From assembly GCA_017458005.1 (NCBI GenBank), contig JAFTGH010000017.1, positions 180,516 through 244,515 of the forward strand: a stretch of 64,000 nt of DNA, in the 5' to 3' direction. Position numbers and translations under genes: made by a program. Under the pieces are notes generated by a model, which was given only the letters and a program-made list of their open reading frames with translations, had not been told where the DNA came from and did no database searches. The stretch comes from Prevotella sp. Its GTDB lineage: Bacteria > Bacteroidota > Bacteroidia > Bacteroidales > Bacteroidaceae. Of the stretch, positions 34,214 to 42,213 are shown piece after piece (position 1 is the stretch's first letter; each line of letters starts with the position of its first letter).

Positions 34214-37200
34214 TTATAAAGTGATATTAAAACCAACTAATACCGTCTTGGCGGCAGGATAGGCACCATAGTCCACTCCCTGATACAAGGCACTGGTCTC
34301 ATCGATACCGTTACGGTTTGCCTCTGGGTCATAACCACTGTAATTAGTGATGGTGAAGAAGTTCTGCAGTGAGACATACAGACGGAGTTTGGCATCCTTC
34401 GTGATCTGTGGAACAGGCAGGGTGTAGCCTAACTGGATGTTACGGAACTTCAGGTAACTGGCATTCTCCACGAAGCGGTCGTCCGCATAGATAGAGGTGG
34501 CACTGGTCGCCTTCTGGATGGTATTGCTGGGATTGGTGACCGTCCAACGGTCGGCGACCTCGGCGAGCGGGTTATAGTAGTAGCCGTTACCACGATCCAG
34601 ACGGCAGGCAAGGGCGTTGAAGAGTTTGTTGCCATAACTACCGCTGATGCTGACGAAGAGATCCCAGTTCTTATAGGCTACCTTCGTATTGAAGCCATAG
34701 GTGAATTTCGGCTGGATATTTCCCAGAACTACACGGTCTTGCTCGTTGACCACACCATCACCATTCACATCCTCGAACTTCGGATTACCAGGCTCTACGG
34801 TGGAGATGGTCTGTGCAGGCAGTTGACTGAGGTCCTCGTCCGACTGGATGATACCCTTGAACCTATAGCCGTAGAAAGTGCCGAGAGGCTCACCCACCTT
34901 CACGATCAGGGGGTTAATATACTGTAGGGTACCTACTGATGCGAAGTCTGGCAGGAAATACTCGGAGTTGCCCAGACTAGTCACCTCGTTCTTGTTGTGG
35001 GCGATATTCGCATTGACATTCCACTTCCAGTTCTTGTTGTCAAGCAGCACACCACCGATTTCCAACTCCACACCCTTGTTAGTCACAGAGCCGACATTAC
35101 GCAGCACAGTGGAGAAACCAGTCACCTGCTCTACAGGTACGTCCAGCAACAGATCACTGGTCTTCTTATAATAGGCGTCGAGGGTCACCGTCAGACGGTT
35201 TTGGAAGAAACCAGTGCTTAGTCCCACGTTATAAGAGGTAGTGGTCTCCCACTTCAAATCCTCGTTCGACTTGTTCTCGATGATATAACTTGTAGCCTGC
35301 TGGTTATTGATAATCACCGTGCGAGGAACCACATTGGCGGCAAACTGGTAGTCACCGATCTCCTGGTTACCGACGGTACCGACAGAGGCACGCAGTTGAA
35401 TGAAGTCCACGTTCTTGCCCAGACGGAGCCATTTCTCACGGTCGATGTTCCACGACAGACCCAGTGAGGGGAACCATCCCCAACGGTGGTCCTTGGCGAA
35501 ACGGCTGGAGCCATCGGCACGGAGGGTAAGAGAGGCATTATAACGGGAGTCGTAACTGTAGTTCACACGACCAATCCACGACTGGAGGGTAGAGATATAA
35601 TGACCACTAACGGAAGGCAAGGTGGTAGCGGCTGCACTTAAATTATCATAGCCAGTAGCGTCGTTGCTGAAACCGTAGGCAGTTGTAGCGACACTGCTGC
35701 GGTCGGTTTGCTGGGCAGTATAGCCCAACAGTGCCGTCAGCGAGTGTACACGCTTGAAGATATTGCTGTAGGTTGCCGTGTATTCTGTCTGCCATGTCGT
35801 GGTCTTTGTCTGACCTACAGAGGCATAGCCACTATTGGCAATACCACCTGTGGTGTAGGAGGGAGCATAGTAACTCTGGCGGGTATTCGAGATATCAGCA
35901 CCCAGGCTCGCCTTCAACTTCAACTGCGGGATAATCGTCCACTCGGCGAAACCAGTACCTATCACACGGGTGTTCTCCGTCTCAGCCTTGGTATTCTCCA
36001 AGTCGCTGATGGGGTTGCCCACTTTGCCATTGTAGATATCCACGCTGGTAGGAGTGGCATCGTAGTTATACGAGCCGTCAGCATTATAGATAGAGGTATA
36101 TGGTGTGTGCGAGATAGCAGCGAACCAAGGACTTGGCTGGAACATGTTACCACTGTTGTCGGCGACACCTAATACCTTGTTATAGGCAGCATTGGCATTG
36201 ACACCCACCAGCAGGTTCTTGAAGATGTTACGCTCGTAGTTGATACGTCCTGCATAGCGGGTCAGTCCCGTACCCTTCACAATACCGTCTTGGCTCTTGT
36301 AACTGCCACTGATGCTGTAGCGTGAGATCTCATCGCCGCCTACGGCAGACAGTTGGTGCTCCTGCGAGAAACCTGTGCGCAAGGCTGCGTCCTGCCAGTC
36401 GTAACTCTGGGTGGGGTTGTCAAGGTCATAGCCCAGTTCACCGTTCTGGTAGAGTTCGTGCCAGATGTCCACCCACTGCTGGGCGTTGAGGAAATCCAGT
36501 TTCTTACCGATGGTGCTCCATCCGAAAGAGGCGTTATAGGTGATGTTGTTACGACCGTGTGAGCCTTTCTTGGTGGTGATGATAATCACACCATTGGCAC
36601 CACGGGTACCATAGATAGCAGTAGCGCTTACATCTTTCAGCACCTCAATGCTCTCGATGTCGGCAGGATTCAAGAAGGACAGCGGGTCCAGCGTAGCATC
36701 ACTCGTCTTGGCACCCGTACGTGTGGAGGCGGGATCGTTATAGACTATAAAACCGTCAATCACATAAAGGGGCTCATTACCACCCGTGATGGAGTTACCA
36801 CCACGAATACGGATGATACTAGCCGCACCCGGCTGACCTGATGTCTGAGTCACGTTAAGACCTGCGACGGCACCTTGCAGCGCACTCTCCACGGAGTTGT
36901 TCTGCTGGCGCAGCACCTCATTGCCTACACTGGAGATGGCACTGGTCAGTTCGAGACGCTTCTGCTCGCCATAACCAATGACAACCACCTCGTTCAAGCG
37001 ACTGCTGTTATCTTGCAACTGGATATCCACCGACTCGGAGGCATCATACACATCCACCTCCTGAGGGCGATAGCCTACATACTGTACACTGAGGGTAAGG
37101 GGCAACTCGACGTTGGTCACCAGTTTGAAGTTTCCGTCTACATCCGTGACGGCACCTAACTCCTTACTTGACTTGGGAACTACGGAGGCACCTATCAGCG

Positions 37201-37309
37201 CCTCACCAGTACGGGCGTCAACGATACGACCCGTGATGGTGGTCTGAGCCAGTGCGTTCAGCACTGACACCAGACACAATAATAAAACTACTAATGACTT
37301 CTTTTTCAT
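34214..37309 (-). CDS. SusC/RagA-family TonB-dependent transporter (sulfur-type locus)
   Basis: This protein of about 1,031 residues has a signal peptide (LVVLLLCLVSVLNALAQ). A carboxypeptidase-regulatory-like domain (TITGRIVDARTGEALIGASV) precedes the TonB-dependent plug (VVIGYGEQKRLELTSAIS, RIRGGNSITGGNEPLYVIDG and the family mark ATAIYGTRGANGVIIITTKK), followed by the 22-strand barrel. It imports a ligand across the outer membrane with SusD. The start is the ATG at 37309; upstream codons of the open frame overlap a strong hairpin (37328-37361). The gene lies 117 nt after the binding-protein gene and probably shares its transcript. Confidence 0.93.
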   Translation of the reverse strand: MKKKSLVVLLLCLVSVLNALAQTTITGRIVDARTGEALIGASVVPKSSKELGAVTDVDGNFKLVTNVELPLTLSVQYVGYRPQEVDVYDASESVDIQLQDNSSRLNEVVVIGYGEQKRLELTSAISSVGNEVLRQQNNSVESALQGAVAGLNVTQTSGQPGAASIIRIRGGNSITGGNEPLYVIDGFIVYNDPASTRTGAKTSDATLDPLSFLNPADIESIEVLKDVSATAIYGTRGANGVIIITTKKGSHGRNNITYNASFGWSTIGKKLDFLNAQQWVDIWHELYQNGELGYDLDNPTQSYDWQDAALRTGFSQEHQLSAVGGDEISRYSISGSYKSQDGIVKGTGLTRYAGRINYERNIFKNLLVGVNANAAYNKVLGVADNSGNMFQPSPWFAAISHTPYTSIYNADGSYNYDATPTSVDIYNGKVGNPISDLENTKAETENTRVIGTGFAEWTIIPQLKLKASLGADISNTRQSYYAPSYTTGGIANSGYASVGQTKTTTWQTEYTATYSNIFKRVHSLTALLGYTAQQTDRSSVATTAYGFSNDATGYDNLSAAATTLPSVSGHYISTLQSWIGRVNYSYDSRYNASLTLRADGSSRFAKDHRWGWFPSLGLSWNIDREKWLRLGKNVDFIQLRASVGTVGNQEIGDYQFAANVVPRTVIINNQQATSYIIENKSNEDLKWETTTSYNVGLSTGFFQNRLTVTLDAYYKKTSDLLLDVPVEQVTGFSTVLRNVGSVTNKGVELEIGGVLLDNKNWKWNVNANIAHNKNEVTSLGNSEYFLPDFASVGTLQYINPLIVKVGEPLGTFYGYRFKGIIQSDEDLSQLPAQTISTVEPGNPKFEDVNGDGVVNEQDRVVLGNIQPKFTYGFNTKVAYKNWDLFVSISGSYGNKLFNALACRLDRGNGYYYNPLAEVADRWTVTNPSNTIQKATSATSIYADDRFVENASYLKFRNIQLGYTLPVPQITKDAKLRLYVSLQNFFTITNYSGYDPEANRNGIDETSALYQGVDYGAYPAAKTVLVGFNITL

Positions 37310-37327
37310 AACACATGTCTCCCTTAG

Positions 37328-37361
37328 GATTGCCCGTGGAGCCTCGGCTCCACAAGCAATC
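37328..37361 (-). promoter_or_regulatory. 15-bp intercistronic hairpin just upstream of susC
   Basis: On the mRNA, GAUUGCUUGUGGAGC pairs with GCUCCACGGGCAAUC over a CGAG tetraloop, using two adjacent G-U pairs and no mismatch. There is no U-tract after it, so it is not a terminator of the usual kind. It ends 18 nt before the susC start and could be a processing/stability element or a translation control hairpin. Confidence 0.75.
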
Positions 37362-37426
37362 ATCCATTAATAAAACAAACTAACCTGATTAATTAATACA
37401 AATACTTAAGTGTATACCTATTGAAT

Positions 37427-38320
37427 CTATTTTTGAGCCAATTCTTTCTGTTCGGTACGATGCAACTGTGCCGTCAACTCCTTCTGGGGAAGTTGTAACA
37501 GCCCGTACTCATGAATATATTTATTGCCGTCGGTCAATATCCAGCGAACGAAGGCGTTCTGACTGCTATTGTGATGGTCGTACTGCAATCCTAACTTGCC
37601 AACGGGGATCTCCGCGAACTGCTGCTGCTCCAGCAAGAGGATGATGTCATCCAGGCGAGCCTCGTCCAACACCTGCTCCCCATGCTTGTCAATGTCCAGG
37701 GGTACCAGCGCAAGGTCATTGCGCAGATGGCGGCTCTGCAAGTCGAAGATATTGGAGAGGGAATTGATGGCGATACCTAATGGATCACGGCTCAAGGCAA
37801 CATTCAGAAAACTGTCATCACCAGAAATCTTCTTACCTTTATAATTACTAATCTCCTCCTTGAAAGAGGCGGCATAAGTGCGGGATGCCGACTGCTGACT
37901 ATTACCTGTGTAGATATGAAGCGCTTTCTCTGCCTTCGTCTCCTTCGTGTCGTCGTCAAACTCATCTTTCACGAAGAAAAGACTCTTCAGTTTCTTGGCG
38001 TTCAGACGCTTGTTGCCTAAAACTTGCTCAGCCTCCGACGACTTGTTGACGACCGGCAGGACGGCATAGCGTGCGATGAAAATGGCATCGTCAGCCTGTT
38101 CTGTCACAAATGAAATACTGTTTTCGTTATCCTGTGCCTTCCCTGTTGCAATCTGGAAAGCGACATTGTTGTTGGTCTTGCTATACTCGGCAACCCACTT
38201 CTCAACCAACGGACGTACAGAATTCTGTACGCGAAGGGTTACCTTCTCGTTCTGCGCGGTGGCTGTCAGACTAACTTGCAGCCCTAAAAGCAATGCTATC
38301 GTAAAAACTGATCTTCTCAT
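37427..38320 (-). CDS. Periplasmic PBP-like (PstS/sulfate-binding-type) solute-binding protein, orphan
   Basis: This 297-residue protein has a signal peptide (IALLLGLQVSLTATAQ). Its layout is that of a type II periplasmic binding protein of PstS/Sbp kind: LRVQNSVRPLVEKWVAEYSK and FQIATGKAQDN at the first lobe, then SRTYAASFKEEI and SGDDSFLNVALSRDPLGIAIN at the anion site, and FVRWILTDGNKYIHEYGL at the end. No ABC permease or ATPase gene accompanies it; instead susC and susD follow. The ligand may be sulfate, phosphate or an organic anion. Its start codon lies inside the overlapping leader ORF, in another frame, so leader translation could control it. Confidence 0.7.
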   Translation of the reverse strand: MRRSVFTIALLLGLQVSLTATAQNEKVTLRVQNSVRPLVEKWVAEYSKTNNNVAFQIATGKAQDNENSISFVTEQADDAIFIARYAVLPVVNKSSEAEQVLGNKRLNAKKLKSLFFVKDEFDDDTKETKAEKALHIYTGNSQQSASRTYAASFKEEISNYKGKKISGDDSFLNVALSRDPLGIAINSLSNIFDLQSRHLRNDLALVPLDIDKHGEQVLDEARLDDIILLLEQQQFAEIPVGKLGLQYDHHNSSQNAFVRWILTDGNKYIHEYGLLQLPQKELTAQLHRTEQKELAQK

Positions 38321-38447
38321 AATGTTGTCGTTCTATATATATATTAATAATGTGTTGGTCTCTCTTCTCCTTATCATTATGCATCATCTGCTTGCTGCTA
38401 CAACAACAGCAACACATTTGCATCTGTCTCATACTCATTGTCTTCAT
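38271..38447 (-). CDS. Cys/Met-rich leader peptide ORF (candidate cysteine/methionine attenuator)
   Basis: A 58-codon ORF starts about 45 nt downstream of the probable transcription start. Its first 22 residues are rich in sulfur amino acids: Met at 1, 4, 6, 9, 11, 21 and 22, and Cys at 12-16 (codons TGT TGC TGT TGT TGT, 38400-38414). The ORF runs 50 nt into the binding-protein gene in a different frame, covering that gene's start codon. Ribosomes stalled on the Cys run for want of Cys-tRNA would stop some 80 nt short of that start, while freely moving ribosomes would cross it. Poly-Cys leader ORFs acting as cysteine attenuators are known in mycobacteria; use here is inference. The peptide itself shows no domain. 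Confidence 0.7.
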   Translation of the reverse strand: MKTMSMRQMQMCCCCCSSKQMMHNDKEKRDQHIINIYIERQHYEKISFYDSIAFRAAS

Positions 38448-38496
38448 AACTTTAGTCAAATTTAATTTAATTTCTAAAATGATTTTAATCACGCTG

Positions 38497-38504
38497 CAAA
38501 GGTA
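38497..38504 (-). promoter_or_regulatory. -7 element of the leader-peptide operon
   Basis: TACCTTTG on the minus strand, ending 49 nt before the leader ATG at 38447. No other consensus promoter was seen down to the DAACS gene, so it probably drives leader, binding protein, susC, susD, the three URO-D-like genes and the symporter. Confidence 0.65.
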
Positions 38505-38616
38505 CGGCGGAATTTTGACTCCCACAATACCCTTTAAATGGCATTTTTTAATAACATAAGTTTGGTATGATGCATGAAATGATAGGGAGGAATGATGGAT
38601 TCTTGAAAAGATTTCG

Positions 38617-38624
38617 TATCTTTG
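38617..38624 (+). promoter_or_regulatory. -7 element of ridA
   Basis: TATCTTTG ending 17 nt before the ridA ATG; divergent from the leader promoter about 112 bp away. Confidence 0.65.
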
Positions 38625-38641
38625 CCGAAAATTAGTGAGAT

Positions 38642-39016
38642 ATGAAAGCAATCAACACAAAAAAGGCGCCTGCCGCTATCGGACCGTATAGCCAGGCTAT
38701 CCAAGTAGGGAATCTCATCTATACCTCAGGGCAGATTCCCATCGACCCGAGCACGGGGAGTTTCGTGGAGGGAGGTATCCAGGAGCAGACCCGTCAGTCG
38801 CTCAATAATGTCAAGGCAATACTGGAGGAGGCAGGCACTGACATGAGCCACGTCGTCAAGACAACGGTATTCCTTTCGGATATGGCGGACTTCGCAGCGA
38901 TGAACGATGTTTATGCGGAGTTCTTCACGCAGCCCTATCCCGCCCGTTCCGCCGTTGCCGTAAAGACACTGCCGAAAGGCGCCATGGTAGAGATAGAGGT
39001 CATTGCGGAACTGTGA
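38642..39016 (+). CDS. ridA: RidA-family enamine/imine deaminase
   Basis: This 124-residue protein removes reactive 2-aminoacrylate and related enamines made by PLP enzymes, including those that break down serine and cysteine. [20 protein letters not shown] is the family opening. Arg102 in [17 protein letters not shown] is the carboxylate-binding arginine and Glu118 in EIEVIAEL completes the site; the length is standard. It is divergent from the Cys/Met-leader operon, and its role would fit sulfur amino acid turnover, but it is a common housekeeping gene, so the link is only suggestive. Confidence 0.93.
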   Translation: MKAINTKKAPAAIGPYSQAIQVGNLIYTSGQIPIDPSTGSFVEGGIQEQTRQSLNNVKAILEEAGTDMSHVVKTTVFLSDMADFAAMNDVYAEFFTQPYPARSAVAVKTLPKGAMVEIEVIAEL

Positions 39017-39030
39017 TACTCAAGAAACTA

Positions 39031-39121
39031 CCTGCTGACTTAGAGTCGGCAGGTCTGTTGACTTAGAGTCAGCAAGCCTGTCGACTGGAGTCAGCAAGCC
39101 TGTCGACTGGAGTCGACAACC
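39031..39121. repeat. Four tandem imperfect palindromes, about 23 bp each, after ridA
   Basis: Units at 39031, 39053, 39077 and 39099 share the core CTGTCGACTnnAGTCnnCAAG. Each is itself a dyad; the last has the perfect arms TGTCGACT and AGTCGACA. The array starts 13 nt past the ridA stop. Confidence 0.75.
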
Positions 39122-39152
39122 GATCAGGATGCTTGTAACGATTGATTACCAC

Positions 39153-39213
39153 GGCACTTCACATTGGGAACATAGGCACTTCACAACGGTTACAATGGCA
39201 TTTTACAATGGCA
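39153..39213. repeat. Paired short direct repeats downstream of the palindrome array
   Basis: GGCACTTCACA occurs at 39153 and 39175, and TTACAATGGCA at 39190 and 39203. They look like degenerate tandem copies and code for nothing recognisable. Confidence 0.6.
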
Positions 39214-39218
39214 ACAAC

Positions 39219-39256
39219 GAAAATCGGGCGGAGTAGGGATGACCTGTCCGCCCGAT
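39219..39256 (-). terminator. Terminator after the GH13 lipoprotein gene
   Basis: A perfect 10-bp stem ATCGGGCGGA/TCCGCCCGAT with a 14-nt loop, 22 nt past the GH13 stop. It is followed on the minus strand by TTTTCG. Confidence 0.65.
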
Positions 39257-39278
39257 AATGGCTTATTGTTTAAGGGAA

Positions 39279-40607
39279 TTAAACTTTCAATATAGTATAT
39301 TGGAAAGGCTGAAGTTCAATGGTGTTGCCGAGTTGTATTTCTCCAGAACTCATCATATCTGTAGCCTTCTTTCCTATTAATGCCTGTGGAATATCAGCAA
39401 TCTTTTTTTCATTGCGCACATTCACTAACACCAAGAAGTGCTCTGCAGCATCTGTCTTCTCAAATACGAGTACATCATCTGCTGGATAAATGGTCAATGT
39501 CCCTTTACGCAAAGCAGGATGCTCGTTGTATTGTGCAATCAGAGATTTATATTCCCCATAAATCTCTGGCTTTGCCGTCCAGTCTATAGGAACATATTTA
39601 AAGAAGTTAATTGGTTCAGGATATCCCACTTCCTGCGAGCCATAGATAAGGGCTCCTCCATGAGGAAAGACTGAGGCAACATAGGCAGCCATCGCTCCAC
39701 GGTCGTTAGTAAATTGCACGCAAGGTTCTACTTCTGTGGCATGATCGTGGTTGGTGGTAAAACGCAGTTTCACCTTATTATTTGGAAGACTATCATACTC
39801 TGCCTTATCTGCCTTGAAGAGATCAGAGGCAGGAGCACCTTCAAACACCTTCACCAATTCGTCTTTATAGTCCCATCCATAGTTCATATCGAAACCGCCG
39901 ACAGTGAAATTATCAGAACGCTTTCCCTCTGCAAGCATCACGATCTTACGACTACCTGCAGCACTTCGCAACTGATCAATAGCGTCTTTCCAGAAATCTG
40001 CGGGGACACCGTCAGCCACATCACAACGGAATCCATCAATGCCTACCTCCACTATCCAGAATTTCATCGCATCAATCATTGCGTTGCGCATATCCTTATT
40101 ATCATAATTCAGGTCAGCGACATCAAACCAGTCCCATGGGCGTGGATGAATAATCGTATCGGTTTTCTCGTCGTGGGTATACCAATCGGGGTGGTCTTTC
40201 ACCCAAGGATGATCCCATGCGGTATGATTCGCCACCCAGTCGAGAATGATACCCATGCCATGCTCATGGCATACCTGCACCAGATGTTTGAAATCATCAA
40301 TTGTACCAAATTCTGGGGCTATTGCCTTATAGTCACGAATACAATATGGTGAATTCTTGCCTTTCTCTATACCTATAGGATAAATAGGCATAACCCACAT
40401 CACATTAACTCCCAAAGCACGAATGGAGTCGATGCGGTCAGCCACAGCATTCAGTGAGTTCTGAGGAGCAAACACACGAGGATTCACTTGATATATTGCA
40501 ATATCCTCGATTGCTGGTAGTTGGAAATCTGTTGGCTTTTCCTGCTGTGCAGGGCGACACCCAGCGAAGACAACAAGTATACCTATAAATAATAATAGTC
40601 TTTTCAT
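39279..40607 (-). CDS. GH13 alpha-amylase-family lipoprotein (SusG-like role)
   Basis: This 442-residue glycoside hydrolase has lipobox VVFAGC (Cys17). The GH13 regions are clear: LDWVANHT (region I), GIDGFRCDVADG with the nucleophile Asp (II), MLAEGKRSD with the acid/base Glu (III) and FTTNHDHATEV with the third Asp (IV). It cuts alpha-1,4-glucans such as starch, probably at the surface or in the periplasm. It is smaller than Bacteroides SusG and shows no inserted carbohydrate-binding module. It is the last gene of the minus-strand starch operon; a hairpin terminator lies just upstream, so it may receive read-through only. Confidence 0.88.
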   Translation of the reverse strand: MKRLLLFIGILVVFAGCRPAQQEKPTDFQLPAIEDIAIYQVNPRVFAPQNSLNAVADRIDSIRALGVNVMWVMPIYPIGIEKGKNSPYCIRDYKAIAPEFGTIDDFKHLVQVCHEHGMGIILDWVANHTAWDHPWVKDHPDWYTHDEKTDTIIHPRPWDWFDVADLNYDNKDMRNAMIDAMKFWIVEVGIDGFRCDVADGVPADFWKDAIDQLRSAAGSRKIVMLAEGKRSDNFTVGGFDMNYGWDYKDELVKVFEGAPASDLFKADKAEYDSLPNNKVKLRFTTNHDHATEVEPCVQFTNDRGAMAAYVASVFPHGGALIYGSQEVGYPEPINFFKYVPIDWTAKPEIYGEYKSLIAQYNEHPALRKGTLTIYPADDVLVFEKTDAAEHFLVLVNVRNEKKIADIPQALIGKKATDMMSSGEIQLGNTIELQPFQYTILKV

Positions 40608-40642
40608 TTTCTTTTAATTATAGTCATTGGAAAGAGGTTGAA

Positions 40643-40680
40643 GAAAAAACGGGCGAACATGGGTCAACATGTTCGCCCGT
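40643..40680 (-). terminator. Terminator between the second SusE/F-like gene and the GH13 gene
   Basis: A perfect 12-bp stem ACGGGCGAACAT/ATGTTCGCCCGT with an 8-nt loop, followed on the minus strand by six T residues. It lies inside the starch operon, so it probably lowers expression of the last gene relative to susCDEF. Confidence 0.85.
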
Positions 40681-40701
40681 AGTATCTAAAAGGTCAGATG
40701 T

Positions 40702-42186
40702 TTACTTCTTAACGAAGATCATAGAACTGGTGATATCGTTGAGGTATACATCATAGGTGCCTGCTGGAACATAGATATTTCCGCCACCATTGGTTCCAAT
40801 CTTATTGATACCCTCAGTAACATTCCAGTCACCATCGTTGCCAAAGCCCCAGTTGGTTCCCCAATCATGGTTAGCACGATACTTCAGCATACCAGCATTC
40901 TCCTGAGTAAACTCACCATACCAGTTGTGAGGAGCCACTTGATCAAGATCGAAGTCTCCACCCCAGCCATTAAACTCACCTATCAGAGAGATGTTCTCAT
41001 ACTCTGTAGGAGCCTGGTTGTCCAGTTTTGTCCAAGTATAGGACATGGTTCCAAAGTCAATCGTGATAGTATAGTAGGCATCACCCTCAGGACAAACAAT
41101 AGCACCAGAGCCACTGTTAGTCAATGAGCCAGACTCCGAGGCATCACCATCAGTCAAAGCACCATAGCACTTATCCCAATTACCAAAGTCATCTAAAGCC
41201 CATATCTTCAGGTTATGGTCACCCTCCCACTTGGTGGTGTAACTGATAACCGTCTTTGACTCTGGAGTAAACATACAGGTCATTGCGCTGGTACTCCATC
41301 CTTGAATTGCGCCAACAATATAATACTGGACACCAAGGGTGATAGGAGTGATGGTGTAAGTCTGATCCAACATATTCAGAGTAATCTTATAGAAGTCACC
41401 AGGTGTCTCACTCTCCTTGATGCACCATGAGTTAGCACCACTGCCTTCTTTGTCATCACCATTGTTGCTGACAATGAACTTACCCTCAAGAGCAGATGTT
41501 CCATTAGTATATACACCAACAACAGAAGGACTGTCCCAAATGCTGCCCAAAGAGAAGGCGGACTCTGGCATGATCTTAAACCAACTGTCACCACCTACTG
41601 CAGGAATCGTAACGGTGAATACAGGGTCCTCATAGACATCACCACCACCGTTCACCAACTTATAAGACTGTCCACCCCAGCCATTGACACCACCTACAAG
41701 ATAGTAAGCGTCCTCGATGACGGGTGCCTCTGGAATCGCCTTGATGGTAAAAGGATCAGAGACAGTGACGATATTCTGTCCATCTACCGTATAGTAGCAG
41801 CGGACGACACCAGTCACCTCACGCTCAACAGGGCGTTTGCCATATAGACCCTCAATAAGTTCTGCGATGTCTGCTTTGGCAACCTCACCATTCTCGCTCA
41901 ACTCAATTACTGTTTCACCAACGGTCAATGTATAGCCTGCCAAGGTAGCATTAGCATCTGACACTGTAGGAGCAACTATCGAGCACACTTTCACGACATC
42001 ACCTGTCACATCAGCAAGATTGATAGTCCCAACTGGAGTCACGGCACCATTGCCAAAGGCAACTGTCTGAGGCTCCTCCTCTGGAGATGTCATAGGAGGC
42101 ATCAAGCCCTCTGTGTAGTCTTTGTCGCACGATGTGAGTGCGAACAAAGACATAAGAGCGAACGTTGCAAAAAATATCTTTTTCAT
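40702..42186 (-). CDS. SusE/SusF-like surface starch-binding lipoprotein
   Basis: This 494-residue lipoprotein has lipobox LFALTSC. After an N-terminal Ig-like SusE domain come three similar beta modules opening with YYLVGGVNGWGGQSYKLV, YYIVGAIQGWSTSAMTCMF and ENISLIGEFNGWGGDFDLD; the xGxxNGW pattern is that of starch-binding SusE/F modules. The C terminus ends in the strand MIFVKK, like its neighbour. It helps hold starch at the surface for SusCD. It follows the other SusE-like gene by 27 nt and precedes a terminator. Confidence 0.85.
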   Translation of the reverse strand: MKKIFFATFALMSLFALTSCDKDYTEGLMPPMTSPEEEPQTVAFGNGAVTPVGTINLADVTGDVVKVCSIVAPTVSDANATLAGYTLTVGETVIELSENGEVAKADIAELIEGLYGKRPVEREVTGVVRCYYTVDGQNIVTVSDPFTIKAIPEAPVIEDAYYLVGGVNGWGGQSYKLVNGGGDVYEDPVFTVTIPAVGGDSWFKIMPESAFSLGSIWDSPSVVGVYTNGTSALEGKFIVSNNGDDKEGSGANSWCIKESETPGDFYKITLNMLDQTYTITPITLGVQYYIVGAIQGWSTSAMTCMFTPESKTVISYTTKWEGDHNLKIWALDDFGNWDKCYGALTDGDASESGSLTNSGSGAIVCPEGDAYYTITIDFGTMSYTWTKLDNQAPTEYENISLIGEFNGWGGDFDLDQVAPHNWYGEFTQENAGMLKYRANHDWGTNWGFGNDGDWNVTEGINKIGTNGGGNIYVPAGTYDVYLNDITSSMIFVKK

Positions 42187-42213
42187 ATTCTTTCCTTAAT
42201 TAATGTACAAAAA

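Noticed and set aside
34162-34236. Longer start of the first susD
   Set aside because: It would begin within susC and read through the octamer repeat; the ATG at 34161 is followed by a normal lipoprotein signal.
37328-37361. Rho-independent terminator before susC
   Set aside because: No T-tract follows the stem on the minus strand, and susC has no separate promoter that would make termination sensible.
38271-38651. A 126-residue minus-strand frame covering the leader region
   Set aside because: The -7 box at 38497-38504 lies within it, so only the part from 38447 can be transcribed from this promoter; the upper part has no coding character and overlaps the ridA promoter.
39031-39121. A short CRISPR array
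   Set aside because: The units are imperfect, adjoin without constant-length spacers, and no cas gene is nearby.
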